Shown here piece by piece: positions 16,747-26,035 of a stretch of DNA of 64,000 bases. The DNA is from an uncultured Oscillospiraceae bacterium (GTDB lineage: Bacteria > Bacillota > Clostridia > Oscillospirales > Oscillospiraceae), in assembly GCA_947589545.1 (NCBI GenBank), contig CANQBA010000004.1:35957-99956 (forward strand). The letters are read 5' to 3'. Position 1 is the first letter of the stretch; the number at the start of each line of letters is the position of its first letter. The translations under genes were made by a program, and so were the position numbers. Under the pieces are notes generated by a model, which was not told where the DNA came from, did no database searches, and worked only from the letters and a program-made list of their open reading frames with translations.

Positions 16747-17981
16747 TGGATTCGATACTTGAGCTTTCCAAAAGGGCCGAGGCGGACTGCGCCCCGGTAT
16801 TCAGGCGGATAGACGGCGTGGCCGAGGAAAACACCAAAAAGGTGCTTTCCGCCTTTCAAAATCGCCGCGTCTCCGCCCCTATGTTCGCCGGCACCACGGG
16901 CTACGGGTACGACGATCAGGGCCGGGATACCCTGGAGCTTATCTGGGCGGACGTGTTCGGCGCGGAAAAAGCCCTGGTGCGGCAGAGCTTTGTCAACGGC
17001 ACCCACGCCATCGGCGCCGCGCTCTTTGCCGCGCTGAGACCCGGTGACACGCTCCTAGCCGCCACAGGCGCGCCCTACGACACCCTGCAAAGCGTCATCG
17101 GTCTCACCGGCGATTACCCGGGGAATCTCCGGCAGTACGGCGTCCGTTACGCTCAAACGGAGCTTTTGCCCGACGGGACGCCGGATATCGGGGCCATCCA
17201 AAAAGCCGCCGCCGATCCGTCCGTCAGGGCCGTGGAGATCCAGCGCTCCTCCGGCTACGCCACAAGGCCGGCGCTGTCGGTGGATGCCATCGGGCGGATC
17301 TGCGACGCTGTCCACGCGGTGAACCCCCAGGCCGCCGTGATCGTGGACAACTGCTACGGCGAGTTTACCGAGACGCGGGAACCGTGCGAGGCGGGGGCGG
17401 ATCTCATCGCTGGGTCGCTGATTAAAAATCCCGGCGGGGGCCTGGCGCCCACGGGGGGCTATGTGGCGGGGCGGAGCGATCTGGTGGACGCCGCCGCCAT
17501 GCGCCTGACCGTCCCCGGCATTGGCGGGGAGTGCGGCTGTTCGCCCTACGGCTCCAGGCTCTTTTATCAGGGCCTCTTTATGGCGCCCCATGTGACGGCC
17601 CAGGCGCTGAAGACCGCCGTATTCGCCGCCCGGATGACGGAGCTTCTGGGCTTCCGCTCGCGGCCGGCCTATGACGCGCCCCGGAGCGATATCATCCAGT
17701 CCATCGACTTCGGCAAGCCCGAGCTGCTTGTCCGGTTCTGCAAGGGCATCCAATCCGGCTCGCCCGTGGATTCCTATGTGACGCCGGAGCCCTGGGATAT
17801 GCCGGGGTACGAAGACAAGGTCATCATGGCCGCCGGGACGTTCGTGCAGGGCGCGTCCATCGAGCTCTCCTGCGACGGCCCCATGCGGGAGCCCTACACC
17901 GCCTATATGCAGGGCGGCATCACCTTTGAGGCCGGCAAGCTGGGCGTGCTGAGCGGATTGGAAAGCCTGATGGGCTCATAA
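16746..17981 (+). CDS. Methionine gamma-lyase family PLP protein (YnbB, 'aluminium resistance')
   Basis: A 411-residue PLP-dependent enzyme of the Cys/Met metabolism fold. Visible features: N-terminal FAGTTGYGYDDQGRDTLE, VRQSFVNGTHAI, the VDNCYGEF aspartate motif, and the PLP-lysine segment SLIKNPGGGLAPTGGY. The family is often called aluminium-resistance protein or YnbB; its physiological substrate is not established. TGATG links it to the murD stop, so co-transcription is likely. Confidence 0.88.
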   Translation: MDSILELSKRAEADCAPVFRRIDGVAEENTKKVLSAFQNRRVSAPMFAGTTGYGYDDQGRDTLELIWADVFGAEKALVRQSFVNGTHAIGAALFAALRPGDTLLAATGAPYDTLQSVIGLTGDYPGNLRQYGVRYAQTELLPDGTPDIGAIQKAAADPSVRAVEIQRSSGYATRPALSVDAIGRICDAVHAVNPQAAVIVDNCYGEFTETREPCEAGADLIAGSLIKNPGGGLAPTGGYVAGRSDLVDAAAMRLTVPGIGGECGCSPYGSRLFYQGLFMAPHVTAQALKTAVFAARMTELLGFRSRPAYDAPRSDIIQSIDFGKPELLVRFCKGIQSGSPVDSYVTPEPWDMPGYEDKVIMAAGTFVQGASIELSCDGPMREPYTAYMQGGITFEAGKLGVLSGLESLMGS

Positions 17982-17989
17982 AATTTCGG

Positions 17990-18018
17990 TAAAATTCGAT
18001 CCTTTCGCCGCATATACT
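17990..18018 (+). promoter_or_regulatory. Sigma-E-like promoter of yunB
   Basis: TAAAATT (17990-17996), 14-nt spacer, CATATACT (18011-18018). Both boxes and the spacing fit a sigma-E mother-cell promoter, and yunB is a sporulation gene in Bacillus. Confidence 0.55.
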
Positions 18019-18035
18019 CCACCGGGGGTGGGGGA

Positions 18036-18680
18036 ATGGGCAGATGGAGAAGGATCGTTTGGGAGCTGAGACGCCGGAGGGCGGGGATCGGCCTTGCGCT
18101 GCTTAGCGCGGGCACGCTGGTGATCGCGCTGTTCACCACGGTGACGCTGCCGCCCACTGTGACTGAGCTCGCGCTGGCCACCGCCACGGACGACATCACT
18201 ATCATCGTCAACGACGTGGTGTCGGAGATCCTGGAGGGGGGAGAGCTGGACTATGAAAAGCTGGTCACCCTGGAGCGCGGCGACCAGGGCGCCGTCACGG
18301 CGCTGATTGCCAATTCCGCCAATATCAACGCTCTGAGAGCCAAAGTGACCAACGCCGTGGTGGAGCGGTTTGCCGACACCGATCTTACGCGTATCTCCAT
18401 CCCGCTGGGGAATCTCGTAGGCGGTACGCTGCTCTCCGGCAAGGGCCCCAGGTTGAAGCTGGATATCCTGTCCGTTACCAACGTGGTCACCAGCTTTCGC
18501 AACGAGTTCACCTCCGCCGGGATCAACCAGACGCGGCACAGGATCATTTTGGACGTGGACGTGTCCCTGGAGGTGCTGATGGGGCAGGACAGCGGCACGG
18601 ATTCGGTGCTGACGGAGGTCATCGTCGCCGAGACGGTGATCGTGGGCTCCGTGCCCGACGCCTACGCCGCCATACCATAA
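18036..18680 (+). CDS. yunB: Sporulation protein YunB
   Basis: A 214-residue protein: basic N-terminus, one membrane helix (about residues 17-37, IGLALLSAGTLVIALFTTV), then the YunB domain with NDVVSEIL, GNLVGGTLLSGKGP and a beta-rich C-terminal half (HRIILDVDVSLEVLM). YunB is needed for efficient sporulation in B. subtilis; its biochemical role is unknown. It has an own sigma-E-like promoter and lies 15 bp upstream of ligA. Confidence 0.88.
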   Translation: MGRWRRIVWELRRRRAGIGLALLSAGTLVIALFTTVTLPPTVTELALATATDDITIIVNDVVSEILEGGELDYEKLVTLERGDQGAVTALIANSANINALRAKVTNAVVERFADTDLTRISIPLGNLVGGTLLSGKGPRLKLDILSVTNVVTSFRNEFTSAGINQTRHRIILDVDVSLEVLMGQDSGTDSVLTEVIVAETVIVGSVPDAYAAIP

Positions 18681-20669
<1,989 letters not shown>

Positions 20670-20696
20670 GCGCCCAGCGTATACCGAGGTACCCAA

Positions 20697-23012
20697 ATGA
20701 AATTCAAAAAAGCACTTTCCCTGATCCTGACCCTCGCGATCCTGTCCACCCTTACGGCTGTTTACGCCGCGCCCCTGGCTCCCACCGGGGAAACCGTCTA
20801 CCACAACCGCGCGGAGATCGCCCCGGGCCTCCTTTACGACAATTCGATCCTCGTCAATTCCGACGGCAAGCGCGTGGAGACCTTCTCCCTGGAAACGGTT
20901 CCCGGCGGCCCGGTTTATCCCCTGGTGGCCTTTGGGGACGTTATCAACGATTTTATGACCATCGACGACGTCATCGCCAACGCCGAAGAGCGGGGCCTCA
21001 ACGTCCTTGGCGGCATCAACGCCGACTTTTTCTACAGCTCCCGAAGCCTCCCCCTGGGGGCCGTCGTCGCCGGGGGACGGTATCTTTCCGGCAACAGCGA
21101 CGAGAACATGCTGGGCTTTGACGAAAACGGCGCGTTCTTCTCCGACCACCCGGCCATTGACATCACCCTGGAGAACCTGGGCGGCGGGGAGACGGTGGAC
21201 GAGCTCACCGGGGAAGTCCGCTCCAATGCCGGGAAGACGGTGGAGGTTCACCAGTTCAATAAAGTCCGCATGGCCGGCAGCGGCATTTTTCTCTATGACG
21301 ACGGCTATGACAGCGTCTCCACCGGGACAAGCCTGGACGGCTGGGCCGTGATCTTCCGTATTCTGGAGGGCGCCATGACCGTCTCCGGCCAGATGACCCT
21401 CCTGGTGGAGCAGGTCATCCCCGCCGGGAAGGACTACCCGCTGGACGATGAACACATGGTACTGACCGCCCAAGCCGCCAGCGCTTTTCCCACGGAATAT
21501 ACAAAGTTCAGCGTGGGGGACAGGGTCACCCTGAAAACCACCTGCTCCGACGAACGCCTCGCCGGCGCGCAATACGCCACCGGCTGCGGCGACCTGCTGG
21601 TGCATGAGGGCCAAATCACCGACAGCGCCGGCTGGGATCAGGCGCTCATCGCCGTCCACCCCCGGACAGCGCTGGGCATCAAGCCGGACGGGGGTATCAT
21701 CGCCTACGCGGTGGACGGGCGGCGCTCCAGCTATTCCAACGGCGCGCTCCTGGAGAACGTCGCCGCCGATCTGCTCTCCCGCGGCTGTACCGAGGTCATC
21801 AATCTGGACGGCGGCGGCTCCACCGTCATGAGCGTCAGGCTCCCCGGACAGGAGCACAGCGCTATCGTGAACCGGCCCTCCGGCACCCTTCGGAAATGCG
21901 CCACCTACATACTCTTCGTCTCGGACGAGCCCCCCACCGGCCATGCCTCTCAGCTCCATCTGCAGGAGGACGGCGCGTTTATCCTGGCGGGGGCCTCCAT
22001 GCCCCTGACCGCCCTGGCCACAGACAGCGCGGGTCTGCCCGCGCCGCTCCCGGAAGATATTACGTTCTCCTGCCTTACCGGAACCGTTGAAAACGGCGTC
22101 TATACCGCCGGCGATACCGGGGTGGATACGGTCACCGTTTCTTCCCCCTCCGCCGGGATCTCCGGACAGGCGTCCGTCCATGTGACAGATACGGTGGATA
22201 CGCTGACGCTGACGGACGCCGCCACCGGCGAAGCGCCCGCCGTCACCGGTCTGGAGGGGGACACGTCCGTCGCCCTCTCCCTTACCGCCGCGTATCTTTT
22301 ACGGCCCGTCGCGGCGGAGCTCTCCCAGGCCGAGATCACTCTCACCGAGGGGCTGGGGTCGGTCACGGAGGGCGTCCTGACGCTGACGAGGGGCGATATC
22401 TTAAACGGCGAGCTGACCGTAAGCCTGGGGGAGTGCACGGCCACAATCCCTATCAGCTTCAAAAAGCCCGACGGCTTCTCCGATACCGCCGGACACTGGG
22501 CGGAGGGAAGCATCAAGCTTCTCTACGACAACGGCGCCGTCAATGGCGTGGGCGGCAACCGCTTCGACCCCGATGGCGTCATCACAAGGGCTGCTTTTGT
22601 CACAATGATCTGGAATTTCCTCGATAACCCCGCGTCCGGCGCTCCCTGCACCTTCCCGGACGTGGCCCCGGAGAGCTGGTACTACGATCAGACATCCTGG
22701 TCGCAATCCGTCGGCCTGATTTTGGGGAGGGACGACGGCTCCTTCGACCCCGACGGACATTTGACGCGGGAGCAGGGCTTCACCATCCTTTACCGGCTCC
22801 TCCACGAGCTTTTGAGGCGCGAGCTTCCGGCCCCGGACGGCGCGGCGCTGGAGGGCTTTTTGGACGCCGGCGATGTGGCTCCATATGCCCTGGACGCCGC
22901 GGAAAGCCTTGCCGCCTACGGGCTGATCCAGGGCTCTGACGGGATGCTGATGCCCCGGAAGGAGATGACCAGGGCGGAGGTTGCCACGCTCCTGGCCAGG
23001 GCTTTTTTCTGA
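20697..23012 (+). CDS. Secreted phosphodiester glycosidase with three SLH domains
   Basis: A 771-residue exported protein. A signal peptide ends near residue 25 (MKFKKALSLILTLAILSTLT ... YAAP). The phosphodiester glycosidase/NAGPA domain follows, with GINADFFYSSRS, IAVHPRTALGIKPDG and INLDGGGSTVMSV. A beta-sandwich, Ig-like linker covers about residues 415-595. Three S-layer homology repeats close the protein (FSDTAGHWAEGSI, FPDVAPESWYY, and the third near DAGDVAPYALDAA). NAGPA-type proteins cleave GlcNAc-1-phosphodiesters or act in exopolysaccharide metabolism. SLH domains would attach it to pyruvylated secondary cell-wall polymer. Confidence 0.88.
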   Translation: MKFKKALSLILTLAILSTLTAVYAAPLAPTGETVYHNRAEIAPGLLYDNSILVNSDGKRVETFSLETVPGGPVYPLVAFGDVINDFMTIDDVIANAEERGLNVLGGINADFFYSSRSLPLGAVVAGGRYLSGNSDENMLGFDENGAFFSDHPAIDITLENLGGGETVDELTGEVRSNAGKTVEVHQFNKVRMAGSGIFLYDDGYDSVSTGTSLDGWAVIFRILEGAMTVSGQMTLLVEQVIPAGKDYPLDDEHMVLTAQAASAFPTEYTKFSVGDRVTLKTTCSDERLAGAQYATGCGDLLVHEGQITDSAGWDQALIAVHPRTALGIKPDGGIIAYAVDGRRSSYSNGALLENVAADLLSRGCTEVINLDGGGSTVMSVRLPGQEHSAIVNRPSGTLRKCATYILFVSDEPPTGHASQLHLQEDGAFILAGASMPLTALATDSAGLPAPLPEDITFSCLTGTVENGVYTAGDTGVDTVTVSSPSAGISGQASVHVTDTVDTLTLTDAATGEAPAVTGLEGDTSVALSLTAAYLLRPVAAELSQAEITLTEGLGSVTEGVLTLTRGDILNGELTVSLGECTATIPISFKKPDGFSDTAGHWAEGSIKLLYDNGAVNGVGGNRFDPDGVITRAAFVTMIWNFLDNPASGAPCTFPDVAPESWYYDQTSWSQSVGLILGRDDGSFDPDGHLTREQGFTILYRLLHELLRRELPAPDGAALEGFLDAGDVAPYALDAAESLAAYGLIQGSDGMLMPRKEMTRAEVATLLARAFF

Positions 23013-23062
23013 AAACGGTAAAAACCCCACGGGAAAAAATATACTGTTAAGGAGGACGTAAA

Positions 23063-24337
23063 ATGGCTGTACATGTCGTCAACGAGGCGCGCAGGTGCCT
23101 GCACTGCAAAAATCCCATGTGCCGCACGGGATGCCCCATCAACACCAACATCCCGGAGATGATCGAGCTTTTCCGCACCGGTCACAAGAAGGAAGCCGGA
23201 GAGATGCTGTTTGAAAACAATCCCCTCTCCGTTTTTTGCTCCCTGGTGTGCAACCACGAGAATCAGTGCGAGGGCCACTGCGTCCTGGGCCGCAAGGGCG
23301 CGCCGGTGCAGATCTCCAGCATCGAAAACTACATCTCCGACGCGTATCTGGACGACCCGGAGCTAAAGCGGGAACCCCGGGTAGGGCAGAGGGTGGCCAT
23401 TATCGGCTCCGGCCCCGCGGGCCTAACCATCGCCGTAAAGCTGGCCCAGAAGGGGTACGATATCACCATTTTTGAGAGCAAATACAAGATCGGCGGCGTC
23501 CTGCGCTACGGCATCCCCGATTTCCGCCTCCCCAAGACGGTCATCGAGCGGTACAAAAAACAGCTTCTGCGGCTGGGCATCAAGATCCGGCCCAACGCCG
23601 CCATTGGCCTGGCGCTGACGGTGGACGATCTTCAGCGGGACGGCTATGAGGCTATCTTCATCGGCACTGGCGTCTGGAAGGCCAACAAGCTCAACGTCCC
23701 CGGCGAGAGCCTGGGGCATGTCCACTACGCCATCGACTACCTAGTGGATCCGGACGTGTTTATCATTGGCGAGACATTGGTGGTCATCGGAGCGGGCAAC
23801 TCCGCCATGGACGTGGCCCGCACGGCGTTGCGCAAGGGCTCACGCCACGTGCACGTCTTCTGCCGGGAACCCAAGGCCGCCGCCAGCGAACGGGAGCTGG
23901 ATTACGCCATCGCCGACGGTGTGGATATGATGTACGGCATTGAGACGGTGGAAATACGGGACGAGGGCGTGGTCTACCGCCAGCGCACCTTTGACGAGGA
24001 GGGCAATGTCACCGCCGTGTCCGAGCCCAGGCTCTTCCCCTGCGACAACGTGATCGTCGCCATCAGCCAGGGCGCTCAGAGCCGCATCGTCAACACCACC
24101 ACGGGCCTCAATATGAACGAACGGGGCTTACTTGCCACCGACGAGCACGGCCGCACTACCCGGGAGGGCATCTTCGCCGCCGGCGATGTGTCCCTGGGGG
24201 CCAAGACCGTGGTGGAGGCCGCCCGCAGCGCCAAGATCGTCGCCGACGAGATGGATCGCTACCTCACCGAGCGCCGCCAAAACCGCGTGGAAAAAGCGCC
24301 CGAGGTCCTCCCCATAGTCAACCGCGCGGAGGAGTAA
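23063..24337 (+). CDS. GltD/NfnB-like FAD/NADPH oxidoreductase (stand-alone)
   Basis: A 424-residue flavoprotein like the glutamate synthase small subunit. The N-terminal Fe-S domain has RRCLHCKNPMCRTGCP and CSLVCNHENQCEGHC. Two dinucleotide folds follow: FAD site IIGSGPAGLTIAVKLA and NADPH site VVIGAGNSAMDVAR, then the C-terminal GIFAAGDVSLGAKTVVEAA. No glutamate synthase large subunit or NfnA partner lies in the window. It is sometimes annotated gltA; in anaerobes such proteins can be half of the Nfn transhydrogenase. The start has AAGGAGG 8 nt upstream. Confidence 0.85.
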   Translation: MAVHVVNEARRCLHCKNPMCRTGCPINTNIPEMIELFRTGHKKEAGEMLFENNPLSVFCSLVCNHENQCEGHCVLGRKGAPVQISSIENYISDAYLDDPELKREPRVGQRVAIIGSGPAGLTIAVKLAQKGYDITIFESKYKIGGVLRYGIPDFRLPKTVIERYKKQLLRLGIKIRPNAAIGLALTVDDLQRDGYEAIFIGTGVWKANKLNVPGESLGHVHYAIDYLVDPDVFIIGETLVVIGAGNSAMDVARTALRKGSRHVHVFCREPKAAASERELDYAIADGVDMMYGIETVEIRDEGVVYRQRTFDEEGNVTAVSEPRLFPCDNVIVAISQGAQSRIVNTTTGLNMNERGLLATDEHGRTTREGIFAAGDVSLGAKTVVEAARSAKIVADEMDRYLTERRQNRVEKAPEVLPIVNRAEE

Positions 24338-24359
24338 GGAGCCGAAATTCAAAATGCCT

Positions 24360-24385
24360 GACGGCGCGGATCCCTCCGCGCCGTC
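24360..24385. terminator. Hairpin between convergent genes
   Basis: GACGGCGCGGA and TCCGCGCCGTC form a perfect 11-bp stem with a TCCC loop between the GltD-like gene (+) and cotJC (-). No clear U-tract follows on either strand, so it may be a weak or Rho-assisted terminator. Confidence 0.5.
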
Positions 24386-24418
24386 AATTCATATGCGTTT
24401 TTCAAAAGCGTGAACCGG

Positions 24419-25015
24419 TCACTTGTCAAAGGACGGGTTCATATAGTAGACGTTTTTCTGATCCAGCTTCTCCAGCGTTTTGCCCAGCGCCTCGCCGAAG
24501 CGCTGGAAGTGGACGACCTCCCGCTCCCGCAGGAACTTGATGACGTTGTTGACGTCCGGGTCGTCGGAGAGTCTGAGGATGTTGTCGTAGGTGGTGCGGG
24601 CCTTCTGCTCCGCGCCCATATCCTCGGTGAGATCGGTGATAGTGTCGCCCTTGACGCCGATAGTGGCGGCGGTCCAGGGGGTGCCGGAGGCGAACTGGGG
24701 ATAGACGCCGGCGGTGTGATCCACGAAGTAGGTGTCGAACCCGGCCTTTTTGATCTCCTCCGGGGTCATGTCGCGGGTCAGCTGATGGATGATGGAGGCC
24801 ACCATCTCAAAGTGGCCCAGCTCCTCCACTCCGATGTCTGTGAGGAGCCCGCGAAGCTCCGGCGTGGGCAAGGAGTAACGCTGGCTCAGGTACCGCAGGG
24901 AAGCGGCCAGCTCTCCGTCCGGGCCCCCGTATTGACTGATGATAAATTTTGCCAACGCCGGGTTGGTGTTGCGGATCTTGACGGGGTACTCAAGGCTTTT
25001 GATATAGGAGAACAT
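24419..25015 (-). CDS. cotJC: Spore coat CotJC, manganese-catalase family
   Basis: A 198-residue ferritin-like protein of the Mn-catalase family. The metal-binding Glu/His residues are in IGVEELGHFEMVASI, MGAEQKARTTYD and REREVVHFQRFGEAL. The C-terminal YYMNPSFDK is typical of CotJC. In spores it may detoxify peroxide. It follows the fused cotJA-cotJB gene by 2 nt, in the usual cotJ order. Confidence 0.93.
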   Translation of the reverse strand: MFSYIKSLEYPVKIRNTNPALAKFIISQYGGPDGELAASLRYLSQRYSLPTPELRGLLTDIGVEELGHFEMVASIIHQLTRDMTPEEIKKAGFDTYFVDHTAGVYPQFASGTPWTAATIGVKGDTITDLTEDMGAEQKARTTYDNILRLSDDPDVNNVIKFLREREVVHFQRFGEALGKTLEKLDQKNVYYMNPSFDK

Positions 25016-25017
25016 GG

Positions 25018-25479
25018 TTATTTACCCATCCTTTCGCAGTATTCCCAGGGCCAGGGGCCGTCAAGCCAGCTGTACCGGTCGGCGTTTTCCAGATCCTCGA
25101 TCTTCAACGGCCCATAGAGCTTCACATAGCGCTCGTTGGCCTCCTTTTTGAGGGCCAGGGTGTCGCGAAGGGCCTTGAAGGCGTCCTTGTCGTCGGGGTG
25201 GGTGTCCAGATAGAGCTGCAGCTCCTTGACCATAAAGGCCAGGGCCATCAGCTCCCCCAGGGGCGTGCCGGCGTAGGGATTCGTCTTGTTGACCATGTTC
25301 ATAAAGGGCAGGTCAAGGCCGGGGAAAAGCGTCCCCCGGTTCAGAGCCTCCGCAGGCGTGTACATGGGCGGATTCTCCCCCTGGGGCGGCACCCAGGAGG
25401 TGGCCAGCGGCGCGCACATGGGCAGCATCCCGCATTTATAGCCGCAGTCAGAGCCCGTTTCAGGCTTCATATTTTCCAA
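25018..25479 (-). CDS. Fused CotJA-CotJB spore-coat protein
   Basis: One continuous 153-residue frame. Residues from about 38 to 65 match CotJA (MYTPAEALNRGTLFPGLDLP). From about residue 80 it matches CotJB (MVKELQLYLDTHPDDKDAF ... KLYGPL ... WLDGPWPWE). In most spore formers these are two genes. The N-terminal part is rich in Cys and Gly (DCGYKCGMLPMC). The best start is TTG 25479, which has GGAGG 9 nt upstream; ATG 25470 is the alternative, and the frame remains open upstream to 25524. Confidence 0.8.
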   Translation of the reverse strand: MENMKPETGSDCGYKCGMLPMCAPLATSWVPPQGENPPMYTPAEALNRGTLFPGLDLPFMNMVNKTNPYAGTPLGELMALAFMVKELQLYLDTHPDDKDAFKALRDTLALKKEANERYVKLYGPLKIEDLENADRYSWLDGPWPWEYCERMGK

Positions 25480-25583
25480 AACATGATTCCTCCAAATTCT
25501 CAAGTGGACCAACGTCCACACCATCCTATGCGCGATGGCTCGGATCGGTCAGAAATTTTTATTGAAGAAATTTGAAAAAGTGG

Positions 25584-25630
25584 TTGACATTTGTTATCTA
25601 ACGTGCTATATATAAGATAACAGCTGTTAT
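25584..25630 (+). promoter_or_regulatory. Promoter and palindromic operator of the blaI/blaR1-type operon
   Basis: TTGACA (25584-25589), 17-nt spacer, TATATA (25607-25612). An inverted repeat TGTTATCT (25592-25599) / AGATAACA (25615-25622) brackets the -10. A second perfect palindrome, ATAACAGCTGTTAT (25617-25630), shares the right half-site. Three TGTTAT half-sites therefore cover the promoter, as expected for a dimeric repressor that blocks its own operon. Confidence 0.75.
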
Positions 25631-25657
25631 ATTAAGCCTGAAGGAGGAAAATCAACG

Positions 25658-26035
25658 ATGAAGCTGTCGCTTTCGGACGGGGAATGGAAGCTGATGAATC
25701 TGCTCTGGGAGGAGAGCCCTCTGACCATCGGTACCATGGTCGAAAGGCTTGAGAACGACACGGGGTGGAGCAAGGCGACCGTCAATATCATGCTGGGGAG
25801 GCTCATGGACAAGGGGGCTGTCTGGGCGGACAGCACCGGAAGGGCGAAGCTCTTCTATCCGAAGCTTACCCGGGACGACGCGGTAAAGCAGGAGGCGAAA
25901 AACACGCTGGCCCGGATCAGGACGGGCGGTCTTGGCCTGCTGGTCAACACCATGGCCCGGGAGTGCGCCCTCTCCGACGAGGACATTGAGGAGCTGTACC
26001 GGGAGCTGAAGAAGGGGAGGGAAGCACATGACTGA
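25658..26035 (+). CDS. BlaI/MecI-family transcriptional repressor
   Basis: A 125-residue winged-helix protein. The N-terminal domain has LSDGEWKLMNLLWEESPLT, WSKATVNIMLGRLMDKG and the C-terminal dimerisation helix region (SDEDIEELYRELKKG), as in BlaI/MecI/CopY. Such repressors bind palindromic operators over their own promoter and are released by cleavage triggered by a BlaR1-type protease. It overlaps the downstream M56 peptidase gene by 8 nt. AAGGAGG precedes the ATG. Confidence 0.92.
   Translation: MKLSLSDGEWKLMNLLWEESPLTIGTMVERLENDTGWSKATVNIMLGRLMDKGAVWADSTGRAKLFYPKLTRDDAVKQEAKNTLARIRTGGLGLLVNTMARECALSDEDIEELYRELKKGREAHD

Noticed and set aside
25504..25519. GTGGAC-CAAC-GTCCAC hairpin upstream of the cotJ genes as an operator
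   Set aside because: Short, with no second copy and no recognisable promoter beside it; not enough to call.
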